NCBI RefSeq assembly: GCF_013358405.1
Contig: NZ_CP054836.1
Coordinates: 682,001 to 746,000, forward strand
DNA length: 64,000 nt
Source of the DNA: Oricola thermophila
GTDB lineage: Bacteria; Pseudomonadota; Alphaproteobacteria; Rhizobiales; Rhizobiaceae
Direction: 5' to 3'
The notes under the pieces are model-generated. The model made no database searches. It saw only the letters and a list, made by a program, of their open reading frames with translations, and was not told the DNA's origin. This document shows, one piece after another, positions 9,479 to 19,506 of this stretch. Both the position numbers and the translations under genes were made by a program. Position 1 is the first letter of the stretch; every line of letters begins with the position of its first letter.

Positions 9479-10426
9479 ATGGCCGGGAGGGGCGCCGCGA
9501 CGAGCGACGGCACCGCCGCGTCGCGGACGGTGCATGCGAAAGGCCGCGAGAAGCTTCTCGGCCATCTGGCCATGATCCTGTTCGCGCTGCTGATCGCGGG
9601 CTCGTTTTCCTTCGGTGCGATGACGGCGCCGCATATCGGGGCTGCGCCGCTCAATTCGATCCGTTTCGCGATCGGCGCCGCGATCATCGCGGTGATCGCA
9701 TTCGGCGTGCGGCGCGAGCCGCTCCGCCTGCCGCCGGCGCCGTGGCGTTTCCTCGTGCTGGGCGCGCTCATGGGCGTCTATTTCGTCACCATGTTCGTCG
9801 CGCTCGGCATCGCCCTGCCGGTGTCGGTGGGAGCTGTCTTCACGCTCAATCCTCTGCTTGCGGCGGTTTTCGGCTTTTTTGTCCTGGGGCAAAGCGCGCG
9901 CCCGGTGGTCATCGCCAGCCTGCTGGTCGCCGGCGCCGGCGCCCTGTGGGTGATATTTCGGGGCGATGTCGAGGCGATGATGGGGCTAAGGATCGGGCGA
10001 GGCGAGGCCATCTTCGCGGTCGGCGTCGCCTGCCATGCACTCTACGCGCCCCTGTTCCGTCGCTTCGCGCGCAGCGAGCCCGTTGTCGTCTCCACCTTCT
10101 GGGTGCTGCTTTTCACCGGCATTTGCATCACGCTATACGGCGCGCGCGACATTCTCGCGACGGACTGGACGTCGATGCCCGCGATGGTCTGGATCGCGAT
10201 CTCCTATCTCGCCGTCTTCGCCACGGCAGCGACCTTCTTCCTCGTGCAGTTCGCCTCGCTGCGCCTGCCGGCGGCCAAGGTTTTCGCCTATGGCTATCTC
10301 ACTCCCTCCTTCGTCATCGTGCTGGAAGGGCTGATCGGCCATGGCTGGGCGAGCGGGGCGGTGCTGTCCGGCGCGGTCGTGATCGTCCTCGGACTGATCG
10401 TTCTCGCGTTCGCGCCGGACGGGTAG
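9479..10426 (+). CDS. DMT-superfamily (EamA) transporter
   Basis: An inner-membrane protein of 315 residues with about ten hydrophobic segments in two EamA repeats, for instance MILFALLIAGSFSFGAMTAP, FLVLGALMGVYFVTMFVALG and AVVIVLGLIVLAFAPDG. EamA proteins move amino acids, nucleobases or other metabolites, often outward. It starts 10 bases after preA, so it is probably in that operon and could export a base or a pathway intermediate. That role is inference. The start is not certain; later in-frame starts exist in the polar N-terminal 30 residues. Confidence 0.85.
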   Translation: MAGRGAATSDGTAASRTVHAKGREKLLGHLAMILFALLIAGSFSFGAMTAPHIGAAPLNSIRFAIGAAIIAVIAFGVRREPLRLPPAPWRFLVLGALMGVYFVTMFVALGIALPVSVGAVFTLNPLLAAVFGFFVLGQSARPVVIASLLVAGAGALWVIFRGDVEAMMGLRIGRGEAIFAVGVACHALYAPLFRRFARSEPVVVSTFWVLLFTGICITLYGARDILATDWTSMPAMVWIAISYLAVFATAATFFLVQFASLRLPAAKVFAYGYLTPSFVIVLEGLIGHGWASGAVLSGAVVIVLGLIVLAFAPDG

Positions 10427-10438
10427 GGCGCTTCCCTC

Positions 10439-11086
10439 TCAGCGCGGCCTGATCCCGTAGAGTATGATCGACAGGATTGCCTGCCCCGCCTGCTCGTAGA
10501 AGCCGGGACGACCTGCCTGCGTGCCGAGCACGGCCCGTATCTGGACGTCGAAATCGGCATAGTGCTGGGTCGTCGCCCATATCATGAAGATCAGGTGATA
10601 GGGGTCGATGGGGGCGAGCTTGCCTTCCCCGACCCAATGGCGAATGACTTTCGCCTTTTCGTTGACGAGATTCTTCAGCCTGGTTTCCAGGAATTCGCCG
10701 ATCACCGGTGCGCCGTGGAGAACCTCGTTTGCGAAGAGCTTGGAAGCGTTGGGATTGTCCTCGGACATCTTCAGCTTGACGGTGATGTAGCGGCGCAGTT
10801 CCTCGATCGGGTCGCCATCGGGGTCGATATCCTCGAACGGCGCCAGCCACTCTCCGAGCGTCTGTTCCAGAACCTGCTGATAGATCTGGCGCTTGCTCTT
10901 GAAGTAATAGAGCAGGTTCGGTTTCGACATGCCGCAGCGGGTTGCGATCTCGTCGATGGTCGCGCCACGAAAGCCCGATGCGGCAAAGACCTCGATCGCT
11001 GCATTCAAGATTGCCTTGCGATTTGCCTCCTGTATGCGGGACAGGGGCTTGGCGGATGTTGCCGCGTTTCGTTTTGTCTCTTTCAC
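10439..11086 (-). CDS. rutR: RutR-like TetR-family regulator of pyrimidine use
   Basis: A 215-residue TetR repressor with an N-terminal helix-turn-helix (GATIDEIATRCGMSKPNLLY) and a RutR/YcdC-type C-terminal ligand domain ending in AGQAILSIILYGIRPR. RutR binds uracil or thymine and then leaves its operator TTGACCANNTGGTCAA. A near-perfect copy lies 88 bases before this gene, in the promoter region shared with the divergent aminotransferase operon. The context of PreTA and dihydropyrimidinase supports the name. In E. coli RutR governs the oxidative Rut pathway; here it would control the reductive one. Confidence 0.9.
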   Translation of the reverse strand: MKETKRNAATSAKPLSRIQEANRKAILNAAIEVFAASGFRGATIDEIATRCGMSKPNLLYYFKSKRQIYQQVLEQTLGEWLAPFEDIDPDGDPIEELRRYITVKLKMSEDNPNASKLFANEVLHGAPVIGEFLETRLKNLVNEKAKVIRHWVGEGKLAPIDPYHLIFMIWATTQHYADFDVQIRAVLGTQAGRPGFYEQAGQAILSIILYGIRPR

Positions 11087-11173
11087 CTGAATCTTCTTTC
11101 GCCTCGTTTCTCGGGCCGCATGTTCCGATTGTAAAGCACTTGACCGCTTCGAAAAGCTCTTTTAGCGTTCGAT

Positions 11174-11189
11174 TTGACCAAACGGTCAA
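11174..11189. promoter_or_regulatory. RutR operator
   Basis: TTGACCAAACGGTCAA is a 16-base dyad that differs from the RutR consensus TTGACCANNTGGTCAA at one position (C for T). It sits between rutR (start 11086) and the aminotransferase gene (start 11292), able to control both. Confidence 0.85.
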
Positions 11190-11291
11190 GCAAGCGTCCG
11201 GCGCATTTCGGCATGCCGGATGCGCCACGGGAGGGTATAGCCGTTTTGCCGGGCAACCGGAATGTCTGGCGGCGGTCAAAGGGTGAGCAGT

Positions 11292-12617
11292 ATGTCCGAG
11301 CGAGCAGTGGTTCCAAACAATCTCGAAGCCTTCTGGATGCCGTTCACGGCGAACCGGCAGTTCAAGAAGAATCCGCGCATGCTCGTCGGCGCGCAGGACA
11401 TGCACTACACGACTGCTGACGGTCGCCAGGTCCTCGACGGCACGGCCGGTCTTTGGTGCTGCAACGCCGGTCACGGCCGGCCGAGGATCGTCGAGGCCAT
11501 CCAGAAACAGGCCGCCGAACTGGACTACGCCCCGGCCTTCCAGATGGGACATCCCAAGGCATTCGAGCTTGCTGCCCGGCTGGCCGCGAAACTGCCGTCG
11601 CCGCTCGACCACGTATTCTTCACCAATTCCGGCTCCGAGAGCGTCGACACGGCTCTGAAAATCGCGCTCGCCTATCAGCGCCAGATCGGCCAGGGCACGC
11701 GCACCCGCCTGATCGGCCGCGAGCGCGGCTATCATGGCGTGGGTTTCGGCGGCATATCGGTCGGCGGCATAGTCGCAAACCGCCGCACATTCGGAACCAT
11801 GCTGACCGGCGTCGATCACATTCGCCACACGCACGACCCGGAGCGCAACGCGTTCACCCGCGGTGAGCCGGAACACGGCGCCGAATTCGCGGACGATCTG
11901 ATCAGCGTCATCAACCTGCATGATCCGTCGACCATTGCCGCCGTCATCGTCGAGCCGGTTGCCGGCTCCACCGGCGTGCTGATTCCGCCGAAGGGCTATC
12001 TCAAGCGACTTCGCGAGATTTGCGACAAGCATGGCATCCTGCTGATATTCGACGAGGTCATCACCGGCTTCGGTCGACTCGGTGCGCCTTTCGCGACCGA
12101 CTATTTCGATGTCGTGCCGGACCTGATCACCACCGCCAAGGGGATCACCAGCGGCACGGTGCCGATGGGGGCGGTGTTCTGCTCCGCCGACATCTACAAC
12201 GCCTTCATGACCGGGCCGGAGAACATGATCGAGCTGTTCCACGGCTACACCTATTCGGCGCATCCGATCGCCTGTGCGGCGGCGCTCGCCACGCTCGACA
12301 CCTACGAGGAGGAGGGGCTGCTGACGCGCGCGTCGGAGCTTGCCTCCTACTGGGAAGATGCGGTTCATTCGCTGAAGGACTGCCCGCACGTCATCGACAT
12401 CCGCAATCTTGGCCTGATTGGCGCCATCGAGCTGGAGCCAATCGAGGGGCAGCCGACGAAACGCGCCTTCTCGGCCTTCCTCGAGGCCTATGAGAGGAAC
12501 CTGATGATCCGCACGACGGGTGACATCATCGCGCTGTCGCCGCCTTTGATCATCGAAAAGAGCCAGATCGACGAGTTGTTCGACACCTTGCGCGGCGTCC
12601 TGAACTCGATCGAATAG
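11292..12617 (+). CDS. Beta-alanine--pyruvate aminotransferase (class III, PLP)
   Basis: Moves the amino group of beta-alanine to pyruvate, giving malonate semialdehyde and alanine. The 441-residue protein is a class III omega-aminotransferase: FTNSGSESVDTALKIALAY, LIFDEVITGFGR, and the PLP lysine K283 in TTAKGITSGTVPMG. NLEAFWMPFTANRQFK near the N terminus is characteristic of beta-alanine-pyruvate transaminases. The start at 11292 follows GGTGAG; an in-frame GTG/ATG further up has no site. It is first in an eight-gene operon that also makes beta-alanine from uracil. Confidence 0.9.
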   Translation: MSERAVVPNNLEAFWMPFTANRQFKKNPRMLVGAQDMHYTTADGRQVLDGTAGLWCCNAGHGRPRIVEAIQKQAAELDYAPAFQMGHPKAFELAARLAAKLPSPLDHVFFTNSGSESVDTALKIALAYQRQIGQGTRTRLIGRERGYHGVGFGGISVGGIVANRRTFGTMLTGVDHIRHTHDPERNAFTRGEPEHGAEFADDLISVINLHDPSTIAAVIVEPVAGSTGVLIPPKGYLKRLREICDKHGILLIFDEVITGFGRLGAPFATDYFDVVPDLITTAKGITSGTVPMGAVFCSADIYNAFMTGPENMIELFHGYTYSAHPIACAAALATLDTYEEEGLLTRASELASYWEDAVHSLKDCPHVIDIRNLGLIGAIELEPIEGQPTKRAFSAFLEAYERNLMIRTTGDIIALSPPLIIEKSQIDELFDTLRGVLNSIE

Positions 12618-12635
12618 AAAAAACGGGAGGACGGC

Positions 12636-14132
<1,497 letters not shown>

Positions 14133-14152
14133 TAAGAAAGGAGAGCGAGACC

Positions 14153-15403
14153 ATGGCAGCACCGGGCGAAAATCTGAGGATCAACGGAGACAGGCTGTGG
14201 GACTCGCTGATGGAGATGGCGAAGATCGGCCCCGGCGTCGCCGGCGGCAACAATCGCCAGACCGTGACCGACGAGGATGCCGAGGGGCGCCGCCTGTTCC
14301 AGAAATGGTGCGAGGAGGCCGGGCTCACCATGGGCGTGGACCAGATGGGTACCATGTTCATGCGGCGCGAGGGCACCGATCCGGATGCTCTGCCGGTCTA
14401 TGTCGGCTCGCACCTCGACACCCAGCCGACCGGCGGCAAGTTTGACGGTGTGCTCGGCGTGCTTGCCGGCCTCGAGATCGTGCGCACGCTCAACGATCTG
14501 AACATCAAGACGAAGCACCCGATCGTCGTGACCAACTGGACGAACGAGGAGGGCACGCGATTTGCCCCGGCGATGCTCGCCTCCGGCGTTTTCGCGGGCA
14601 TCCATGAGCTGGACTGGGCCTATGAGCGCGAGGATGCAGAGGGCCTGAAGTTCGGCGAGGAACTGGAGCGGATCGGCTGGAAGGGCGACGAGGAGGTCGG
14701 CGCGCGCAAGATGAAGGCCTTCTTCGAGCTGCATATCGAGCAGGGCCCGATCCTCGAGGCCGAGGGCAAGGATATCGGCGTCGTCACGCACGGCCAGGGC
14801 CTGTCTTGGACCCAGGTCACGATCACCGGAAAGGAGAGCCATACCGGTTCGACACCGATGCCGATGCGCAAGAATGCCGGTCTCGGCATGGCGCGCGTGT
14901 TGGAGCTGGTCGACGAGATCGCCTGGAGCCACAAGCCGCACGCGGTCGGCGCGGCCGGGCATATCGATGTCTATCCCAACTCGCGCAACGTGATCCCGGG
15001 CAAGGTGGTGTTCACCGTCGACTTCCGTTCGCCGGACCTCGCCGTCATCACCGACATGGAAGAGCGGTTGAAGAAGGGTGCGAAGGAAATCTGCGACGAG
15101 ATGGGCCTCGGCATCGAGTTCGAGAAGGTCGGCGGCTTCGATCCGGTCGAGTTCGACAAGGACTGTGTCAAGGCCGTGCGCGATGCCGCCGAAAGGCTCG
15201 GCTACTCGCACCGGGATCTGATCTCCGGCGCCGGGCACGATGCCTGCTGGATCAATCGCGTCGCGCCGACCGCCATGGTCATGTGCCCGTGCGTCGACGG
15301 GCTGAGCCACAACGAGGCGGAGAAGATTTTCCCGGAATGGGCGCGCGCCGGGGCTGACGTGCTGTTCCACGCGGTCGTCGAGACGGCGGAAATCGTTGAG
15401 TAA
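14153..15403 (+). CDS. Beta-ureidopropionase / N-carbamoyl-amino-acid hydrolase (M20 family)
   Basis: Hydrolyses N-carbamoyl-beta-alanine to beta-alanine, CO2 and ammonia, the third pathway step. It has 416 residues of the metal-dependent M20/AmaB-HyuC family. Metal-ligand motifs are GSHLDTQPTGGKFDG, TNEEGTRFAP, ELHIEQGPILE and SGAGHDACW; the dimerisation segment is ESHTGSTPMPMRKNAG. Related enzymes act on N-carbamoyl-L-amino acids or allantoate; the neighbouring dihydropyrimidinase makes the ureidopropionate reading the best. The ATG has GAAAGGAGAG upstream. Confidence 0.9.
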   Translation: MAAPGENLRINGDRLWDSLMEMAKIGPGVAGGNNRQTVTDEDAEGRRLFQKWCEEAGLTMGVDQMGTMFMRREGTDPDALPVYVGSHLDTQPTGGKFDGVLGVLAGLEIVRTLNDLNIKTKHPIVVTNWTNEEGTRFAPAMLASGVFAGIHELDWAYEREDAEGLKFGEELERIGWKGDEEVGARKMKAFFELHIEQGPILEAEGKDIGVVTHGQGLSWTQVTITGKESHTGSTPMPMRKNAGLGMARVLELVDEIAWSHKPHAVGAAGHIDVYPNSRNVIPGKVVFTVDFRSPDLAVITDMEERLKKGAKEICDEMGLGIEFEKVGGFDPVEFDKDCVKAVRDAAERLGYSHRDLISGAGHDACWINRVAPTAMVMCPCVDGLSHNEAEKIFPEWARAGADVLFHAVVETAEIVE

Positions 15404-15415
15404 GGAGAAGCGGAC

Positions 15416-16873
15416 ATGCCAGCTACAATAATCAAGAACGGAACCGTCGTTACCGCGGACCTGACCTACAAGGCCGACGTGAAGATCGAGAATGGCGTGA
15501 TCACCGAGATCGGGCCGAACCTCTCGGGCGGCGACGAGCTGGATGCGACCGGCTGCTATGTGATGCCGGGCGGCATCGATCCGCATGTGCATCTCGAAAT
15601 GCCCTTCATGGGTACCTATTCGGCAGACGATTTCGAGAGCGGCACCCGCGCCGGCCTTGCCGGCGGCACGACAACGGTTGTCGATTTCTGCCTGCCCGAT
15701 CCCGGCCAGTCGCTGCTCGACGCGCTGAAGCGCTGGGACAACAAGTCGACGCGGGCCAATTGCGACTATTCCTTCCACATGGCGATCACCTGGTGGGGCG
15801 AGCAGGTCTTCAACGAGATGGAGACCGTGGTCCGCGAGAAGGGTATCAACACCTTCAAGCACTTCATGGCCTACAAGGGCGCGCTCATGGTCAATGATGA
15901 CGAGCTCTTCGCCTCGTTCCAGCGTTGCGCGGAACTGGGGGCGTTGCCGCTCGTCCATGCCGAGAACGGCGATGTTGTCGCCTCGATGCAGGCGAAACTG
16001 CTGGCGGAAGGCAACAACGGCCCCGAGGGGCATGCCTATTCGCGGCCGGCGGAAGTGGAAGGCGAGGCGACCAACCGCGCCATCATGATCGCCGACATGG
16101 CCGGCGTTCCGCTCTATGTCGTGCACACGTCCTGCGAGCAGGCGCACGAGGCGATCCGCCGCGCCCGCCAGGCGGGAAAACGCGTCTATGGCGAACCGCT
16201 GATCCAGCACCTGACGCTCGACGAGAGCGAGTATTTTCACAAGGACTGGGACCATGCCGCGCGGCGCGTGATGAGCCCGCCCTTCCGCAACAAGCAGCAC
16301 CAGGATTCGCTGTGGGCCGGCCTGCAGTCCGGATCGCTCCAGGTCGTTGCCACCGATCACTGCGCGTTCACCACCGAGCAGAAGCGCTATGGCGTCGGCG
16401 ACTTCACCAAGATCCCGAACGGCACCGGCGGTCTCGAGGACCGGTTGCCGATGCTGTGGACCTACGGCGTGAGCACCGGGCGGCTGACGCCGAACGAGTT
16501 CGTGGCCGTTACTTCAACAAACATCGCCAAGATATTGAACATGTACCCGAAAAAGGGCGCGATACTTGTTGGTGCCGATGCCGATATCGTCGTTCTCGAC
16601 CCGGAGAAGGAGAAGACGATCTCGGCGAAGACGCAGCAGTCCGCGATTGACTACAACGTCTTTGAAGGCAAGCATGTGAAGGGGTTGCCCCGCTTTACCC
16701 TGTCCCGTGGCAAGGTGGTGGTCCATGACGGCGAGATCAGGACCGAGGAGGGGCACGGCAAGTTCGTCGCACGCGAACCGTTCCAGGCGGTCAACAAGGC
16801 GTTGTCGACCTGGAAGGAACTGGTAGCGCCGCGACCAGTCGAGCGGACCGGCATCCCGGCGAGCGGGGTGTGA
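15416..16873 (+). CDS. hydA: Dihydropyrimidinase (hydantoinase)
   Basis: Opens the ring of dihydrouracil or dihydrothymine to N-carbamoyl-beta-amino acids, the second step after PreTA. The 485-residue amidohydrolase has the metal site GGIDPHVHLEMPF and the carboxylated lysine K154 in HFMAYKGALM. Further ligands are expected in LVHAENGD, VVHTSCEQAHEA and ATDHCAF. It lies 12 bases after the ureidopropionase gene. D-hydantoinases are the same family, so activity on hydantoins is possible. Confidence 0.94.
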   Translation: MPATIIKNGTVVTADLTYKADVKIENGVITEIGPNLSGGDELDATGCYVMPGGIDPHVHLEMPFMGTYSADDFESGTRAGLAGGTTTVVDFCLPDPGQSLLDALKRWDNKSTRANCDYSFHMAITWWGEQVFNEMETVVREKGINTFKHFMAYKGALMVNDDELFASFQRCAELGALPLVHAENGDVVASMQAKLLAEGNNGPEGHAYSRPAEVEGEATNRAIMIADMAGVPLYVVHTSCEQAHEAIRRARQAGKRVYGEPLIQHLTLDESEYFHKDWDHAARRVMSPPFRNKQHQDSLWAGLQSGSLQVVATDHCAFTTEQKRYGVGDFTKIPNGTGGLEDRLPMLWTYGVSTGRLTPNEFVAVTSTNIAKILNMYPKKGAILVGADADIVVLDPEKEKTISAKTQQSAIDYNVFEGKHVKGLPRFTLSRGKVVVHDGEIRTEEGHGKFVAREPFQAVNKALSTWKELVAPRPVERTGIPASGV

Positions 16874-16901
16874 TCTGCCCATGCTTGCACCGGACAGGAC
16901 A

Positions 16902-17681
16902 ATGAACACCGTCATCAAGGCCGACAAACTCAATCTTACGTTCCAGACCAATGACGGGCCGGTTCACGCCCTGTCGAATATCGATCTCTCGATCGAGAAG
17001 GGAGAGTTCGTCTCCCTGATCGGCCCGTCGGGTTGCGGCAAGACCACGCTGTTGCGGGTCATCGCCGATCTCGAGAAGCCGACCGAGGGGACGATCTCGG
17101 TCAACGGCATGACGCCGGAGGAGGCGCGCCTCAAGCGCGCCTACGGCTATGTCTTCCAGGCCGCGGCCCTGTTCCCGTGGCGCTCGATTGCCGACAACGT
17201 CGCCCTGCCGCTGGAGGTCATGGGCGTAGACAGGGCCGAGCGGGAAAGGCGGATTGCGGAGAATCTCGAACTGGTCGATCTTGCCGGCTTCGAGAAGAAG
17301 TTCCCGTGGCAGCTTTCGGGTGGCATGCAGCAGCGTGCCTCAATCGCCCGCGCGCTCGCCGTGCAGCCCGACATGCTGCTGATGGACGAGCCGTTCGGCG
17401 CGCTGGACGAGATCGTCCGCGACCATCTCAACGAACAGCTCCTGAAGCTGTGGGCGGCGACGAAGAAGACCGTCGTCTTCGTCACCCATTCGATCCCCGA
17501 GGCCGTGTTCCTGTCGACCAAGATCGTGGTGATGAGCCCGCGTCCGGGTCGCATCCACGACGTGATCGACTGCGATCTCGGCGACGAGCGCCCGCTCGAC
17601 ATCCGCGAGACGCCGGAGTTCCTGAAGATCGCGCACCGGGTGCGCGAGGGGCTTCGGGCAGGGCATGCCTATGACGATTGA
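16902..17681 (+). CDS. ABC transporter ATP-binding protein (nitrate/taurine/pyrimidine type)
   Basis: The cytoplasmic ATPase of the importer encoded by this and the next three genes. The 259 residues carry Walker A GPSGCGKTT, the Q-loop VFQAAALFPW, signature LSGGMQQR, Walker B MLLMDEPFGALDE and the H-loop FVTHSIPEA. The SsuB/TauB-like sequence fits an NMT1-type binding protein. The start at 16902 (MNTVIKADKL) is preferred; 16881 adds seven residues. It follows hydA by 28 bases. Confidence 0.9.
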   Translation: MNTVIKADKLNLTFQTNDGPVHALSNIDLSIEKGEFVSLIGPSGCGKTTLLRVIADLEKPTEGTISVNGMTPEEARLKRAYGYVFQAAALFPWRSIADNVALPLEVMGVDRAERERRIAENLELVDLAGFEKKFPWQLSGGMQQRASIARALAVQPDMLLMDEPFGALDEIVRDHLNEQLLKLWAATKKTVVFVTHSIPEAVFLSTKIVVMSPRPGRIHDVIDCDLGDERPLDIRETPEFLKIAHRVREGLRAGHAYDD

Positions 17682-17693
17682 GGTATCGCAGCC

Positions 17694-18575
17694 GTGCTGA
17701 AGTCCCGCATTCTTCCCGTTCTCACGGTCGCCGCGGCCATAATTGCGATCTGGTACGTCGCAGCCGCGATCCTCAACGCGCCGTTCGAATACGCGCAGGC
17801 CGAGCGCGCCGGCAAGGAGATTTCCTTCTCGGAAGTGCTGCCGAAGACCATGGCGCAGGAACGCCCGGTCCTGCCCGCACCGCACCAGGTCGTTGTCGAG
17901 CTCTGGGAGACGACGGTCAACAAGAAGATCACGTCCAAGCGCAGCCTCGTCTACCACGGCTGGGTCACGCTCTCGGCGACGCTGCTGGGCTTCGTCATGG
18001 GCACCGTGCTCGGCATCCTGCTTGCCGTGGGGATCGTGCACAGCCGCGTGCTCGACAAGAGCCTGATGCCGTGGATCATCACCTCGCAGACGATACCGAT
18101 CCTCGCCATCGCGCCGATGATCATCGTCGTGCTCAACGCGGTCGGCATCACAGGCCTGGTTCCCAAGGCATTCATCTCGACCTATCTCTCCTTCTTCCCG
18201 GTCGCCGTCGGCATGGTGAAGGGGCTGCGTTCGCCCGAGGCAATGCACCTAGACCTGATGAAGACTTACAGCGCGTCGCGGTCGGACGTGTTCTGGAAGC
18301 TGCGCTGGCCGTCCTCGGTACCGTTCCTGTTCACGTCGATGAAGGTGGCGATCGCGGCAAGTCTCGTCGGTGCCATTGTCGGCGAGCTGCCGACCGGGGC
18401 CGTCGCCGGGCTCGGCGCGCGCCTGCTCGCCGGCTCCTATTACGGCCAGACGATCCAGATATGGTCGGCGCTGTTCGCCGCGGCGATCATGGCGGCCGTG
18501 CTGGTCACGCTGGTCGGACTGGCGGGCGACCGGCTCAACAGGCGCATGGGTGTCAGACCGGAGGGCGCACGATGA
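17694..18575 (+). CDS. ABC transporter permease (first of two)
   Basis: An inner-membrane permease of 293 residues of the SsuC/TauC/ThiX class. It starts with GTG and has an N-terminal membrane anchor (LTVAAAIIAIWYVAAAIL) followed by the BPD_transp_1 core with six predicted segments. The EAA-like cytoplasmic loop runs through SRSDVFWKLRWPSSVPFLF. Its end overlaps the second permease by four bases. Two different permeases suggest a heterodimeric pore. Confidence 0.88.
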   Translation: MLKSRILPVLTVAAAIIAIWYVAAAILNAPFEYAQAERAGKEISFSEVLPKTMAQERPVLPAPHQVVVELWETTVNKKITSKRSLVYHGWVTLSATLLGFVMGTVLGILLAVGIVHSRVLDKSLMPWIITSQTIPILAIAPMIIVVLNAVGITGLVPKAFISTYLSFFPVAVGMVKGLRSPEAMHLDLMKTYSASRSDVFWKLRWPSSVPFLFTSMKVAIAASLVGAIVGELPTGAVAGLGARLLAGSYYGQTIQIWSALFAAAIMAAVLVTLVGLAGDRLNRRMGVRPEGAR

Positions 18576-19435
18576 GCGGAATCGGTATCTTCGTTGCCGC
18601 GCTGCTGTTCTGGGTGGCCGCCTGGTATGCCAATGCGCGGCTGTCGGCCGTCAAGGTGGAGAAGCGCGAAACCGCGGTTTTGATAAACCTGCTGATTCCG
18701 CTTCTCTTCGGCGCCGCCCTGCTGGTGTTGTGGGAGGGCGTGACGCGGGGCTTCGACGTGCCCGCGGTGCTGCTGCCGCCGCCGACGATGATCTGGGAGC
18801 GGATCACGAATTCCGTGTCGATCCTCTGGGCCGACTTCCGCCAGACCTATCTCAAGTCGGTGATCTCGGGCTACCTGCTCGGGTGCGGTGCCGGGTTCGC
18901 GATCGCCATTCTGGTGGACCGGTCGCCCTTCCTGAAGGCGGGCATCATGCCGGTCGGCAACCTCGTCTCGGCGCTGCCGATCGTCGGTATCGCGCCGATC
19001 ATGGTGATGTGGTTCGGCTTCGACTGGCAGTCCAAGGCCGCGGTCGTCATTGTCATGACCTTCTTCCCCATGCTGGTGAACACGGTCGCGGGACTGGCTG
19101 CCGCCGGGCACATGGAGCGCGACCTGATGCGCACCTACGCATCGAACTACTGGCAGACGCTGTTCAAGCTGCGGCTTCCGGCGGCGATGCCGTTCATCTT
19201 CAACGCACTGAAAATCAATTCCACGCTGGCGCTGATCGGCGCCATCGTGGCCGAGTTCTTCGGCACGCCGATCGTGGGGATGGGATTCCGCATCTCCGCG
19301 GAGGTGGGCCGACTGAACGTCGACATGGTCTGGGCAGAGATCTTTGTCGCCGCATTGGCGGGGTCGCTGAGCTACGGGCTGATAGCCCTGATCGAGCGGT
19401 CCGTCACATTCTGGCATCCGTCAAACAGAAACTAA
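18572..19435 (+). CDS. ABC transporter permease (second of two)
   Basis: A second permease of the same importer, 287 residues, coupled to the first by ATGA at 18572-18575. Membrane segments include GIGIFVAALLFWVAAWY and LINLLIPLLFGAALLVLW. The EAA-like loop is RTYASNYWQTLFKLRLPAAM. It is clearly related to the first permease but not a recent copy. It is followed by a 71-base gap and the binding-protein gene. Confidence 0.88.
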   Translation: MSGIGIFVAALLFWVAAWYANARLSAVKVEKRETAVLINLLIPLLFGAALLVLWEGVTRGFDVPAVLLPPPTMIWERITNSVSILWADFRQTYLKSVISGYLLGCGAGFAIAILVDRSPFLKAGIMPVGNLVSALPIVGIAPIMVMWFGFDWQSKAAVVIVMTFFPMLVNTVAGLAAAGHMERDLMRTYASNYWQTLFKLRLPAAMPFIFNALKINSTLALIGAIVAEFFGTPIVGMGFRISAEVGRLNVDMVWAEIFVAALAGSLSYGLIALIERSVTFWHPSNRN

Positions 19436-19506
19436 GGGTTGGGAGGACCCATAAACAGGCGGGAAAAAAAGGGTGCCAACACGCAACCGAAGCAGGAGTG
19501 TCTAAC

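Noticed and set aside
6757..9771. A 1004-codon open frame on the - strand across preT and preA
   Set aside because: It is antisense to two clearly recognised genes, has no family motifs and no ribosome site, and reflects GC-rich codon use.
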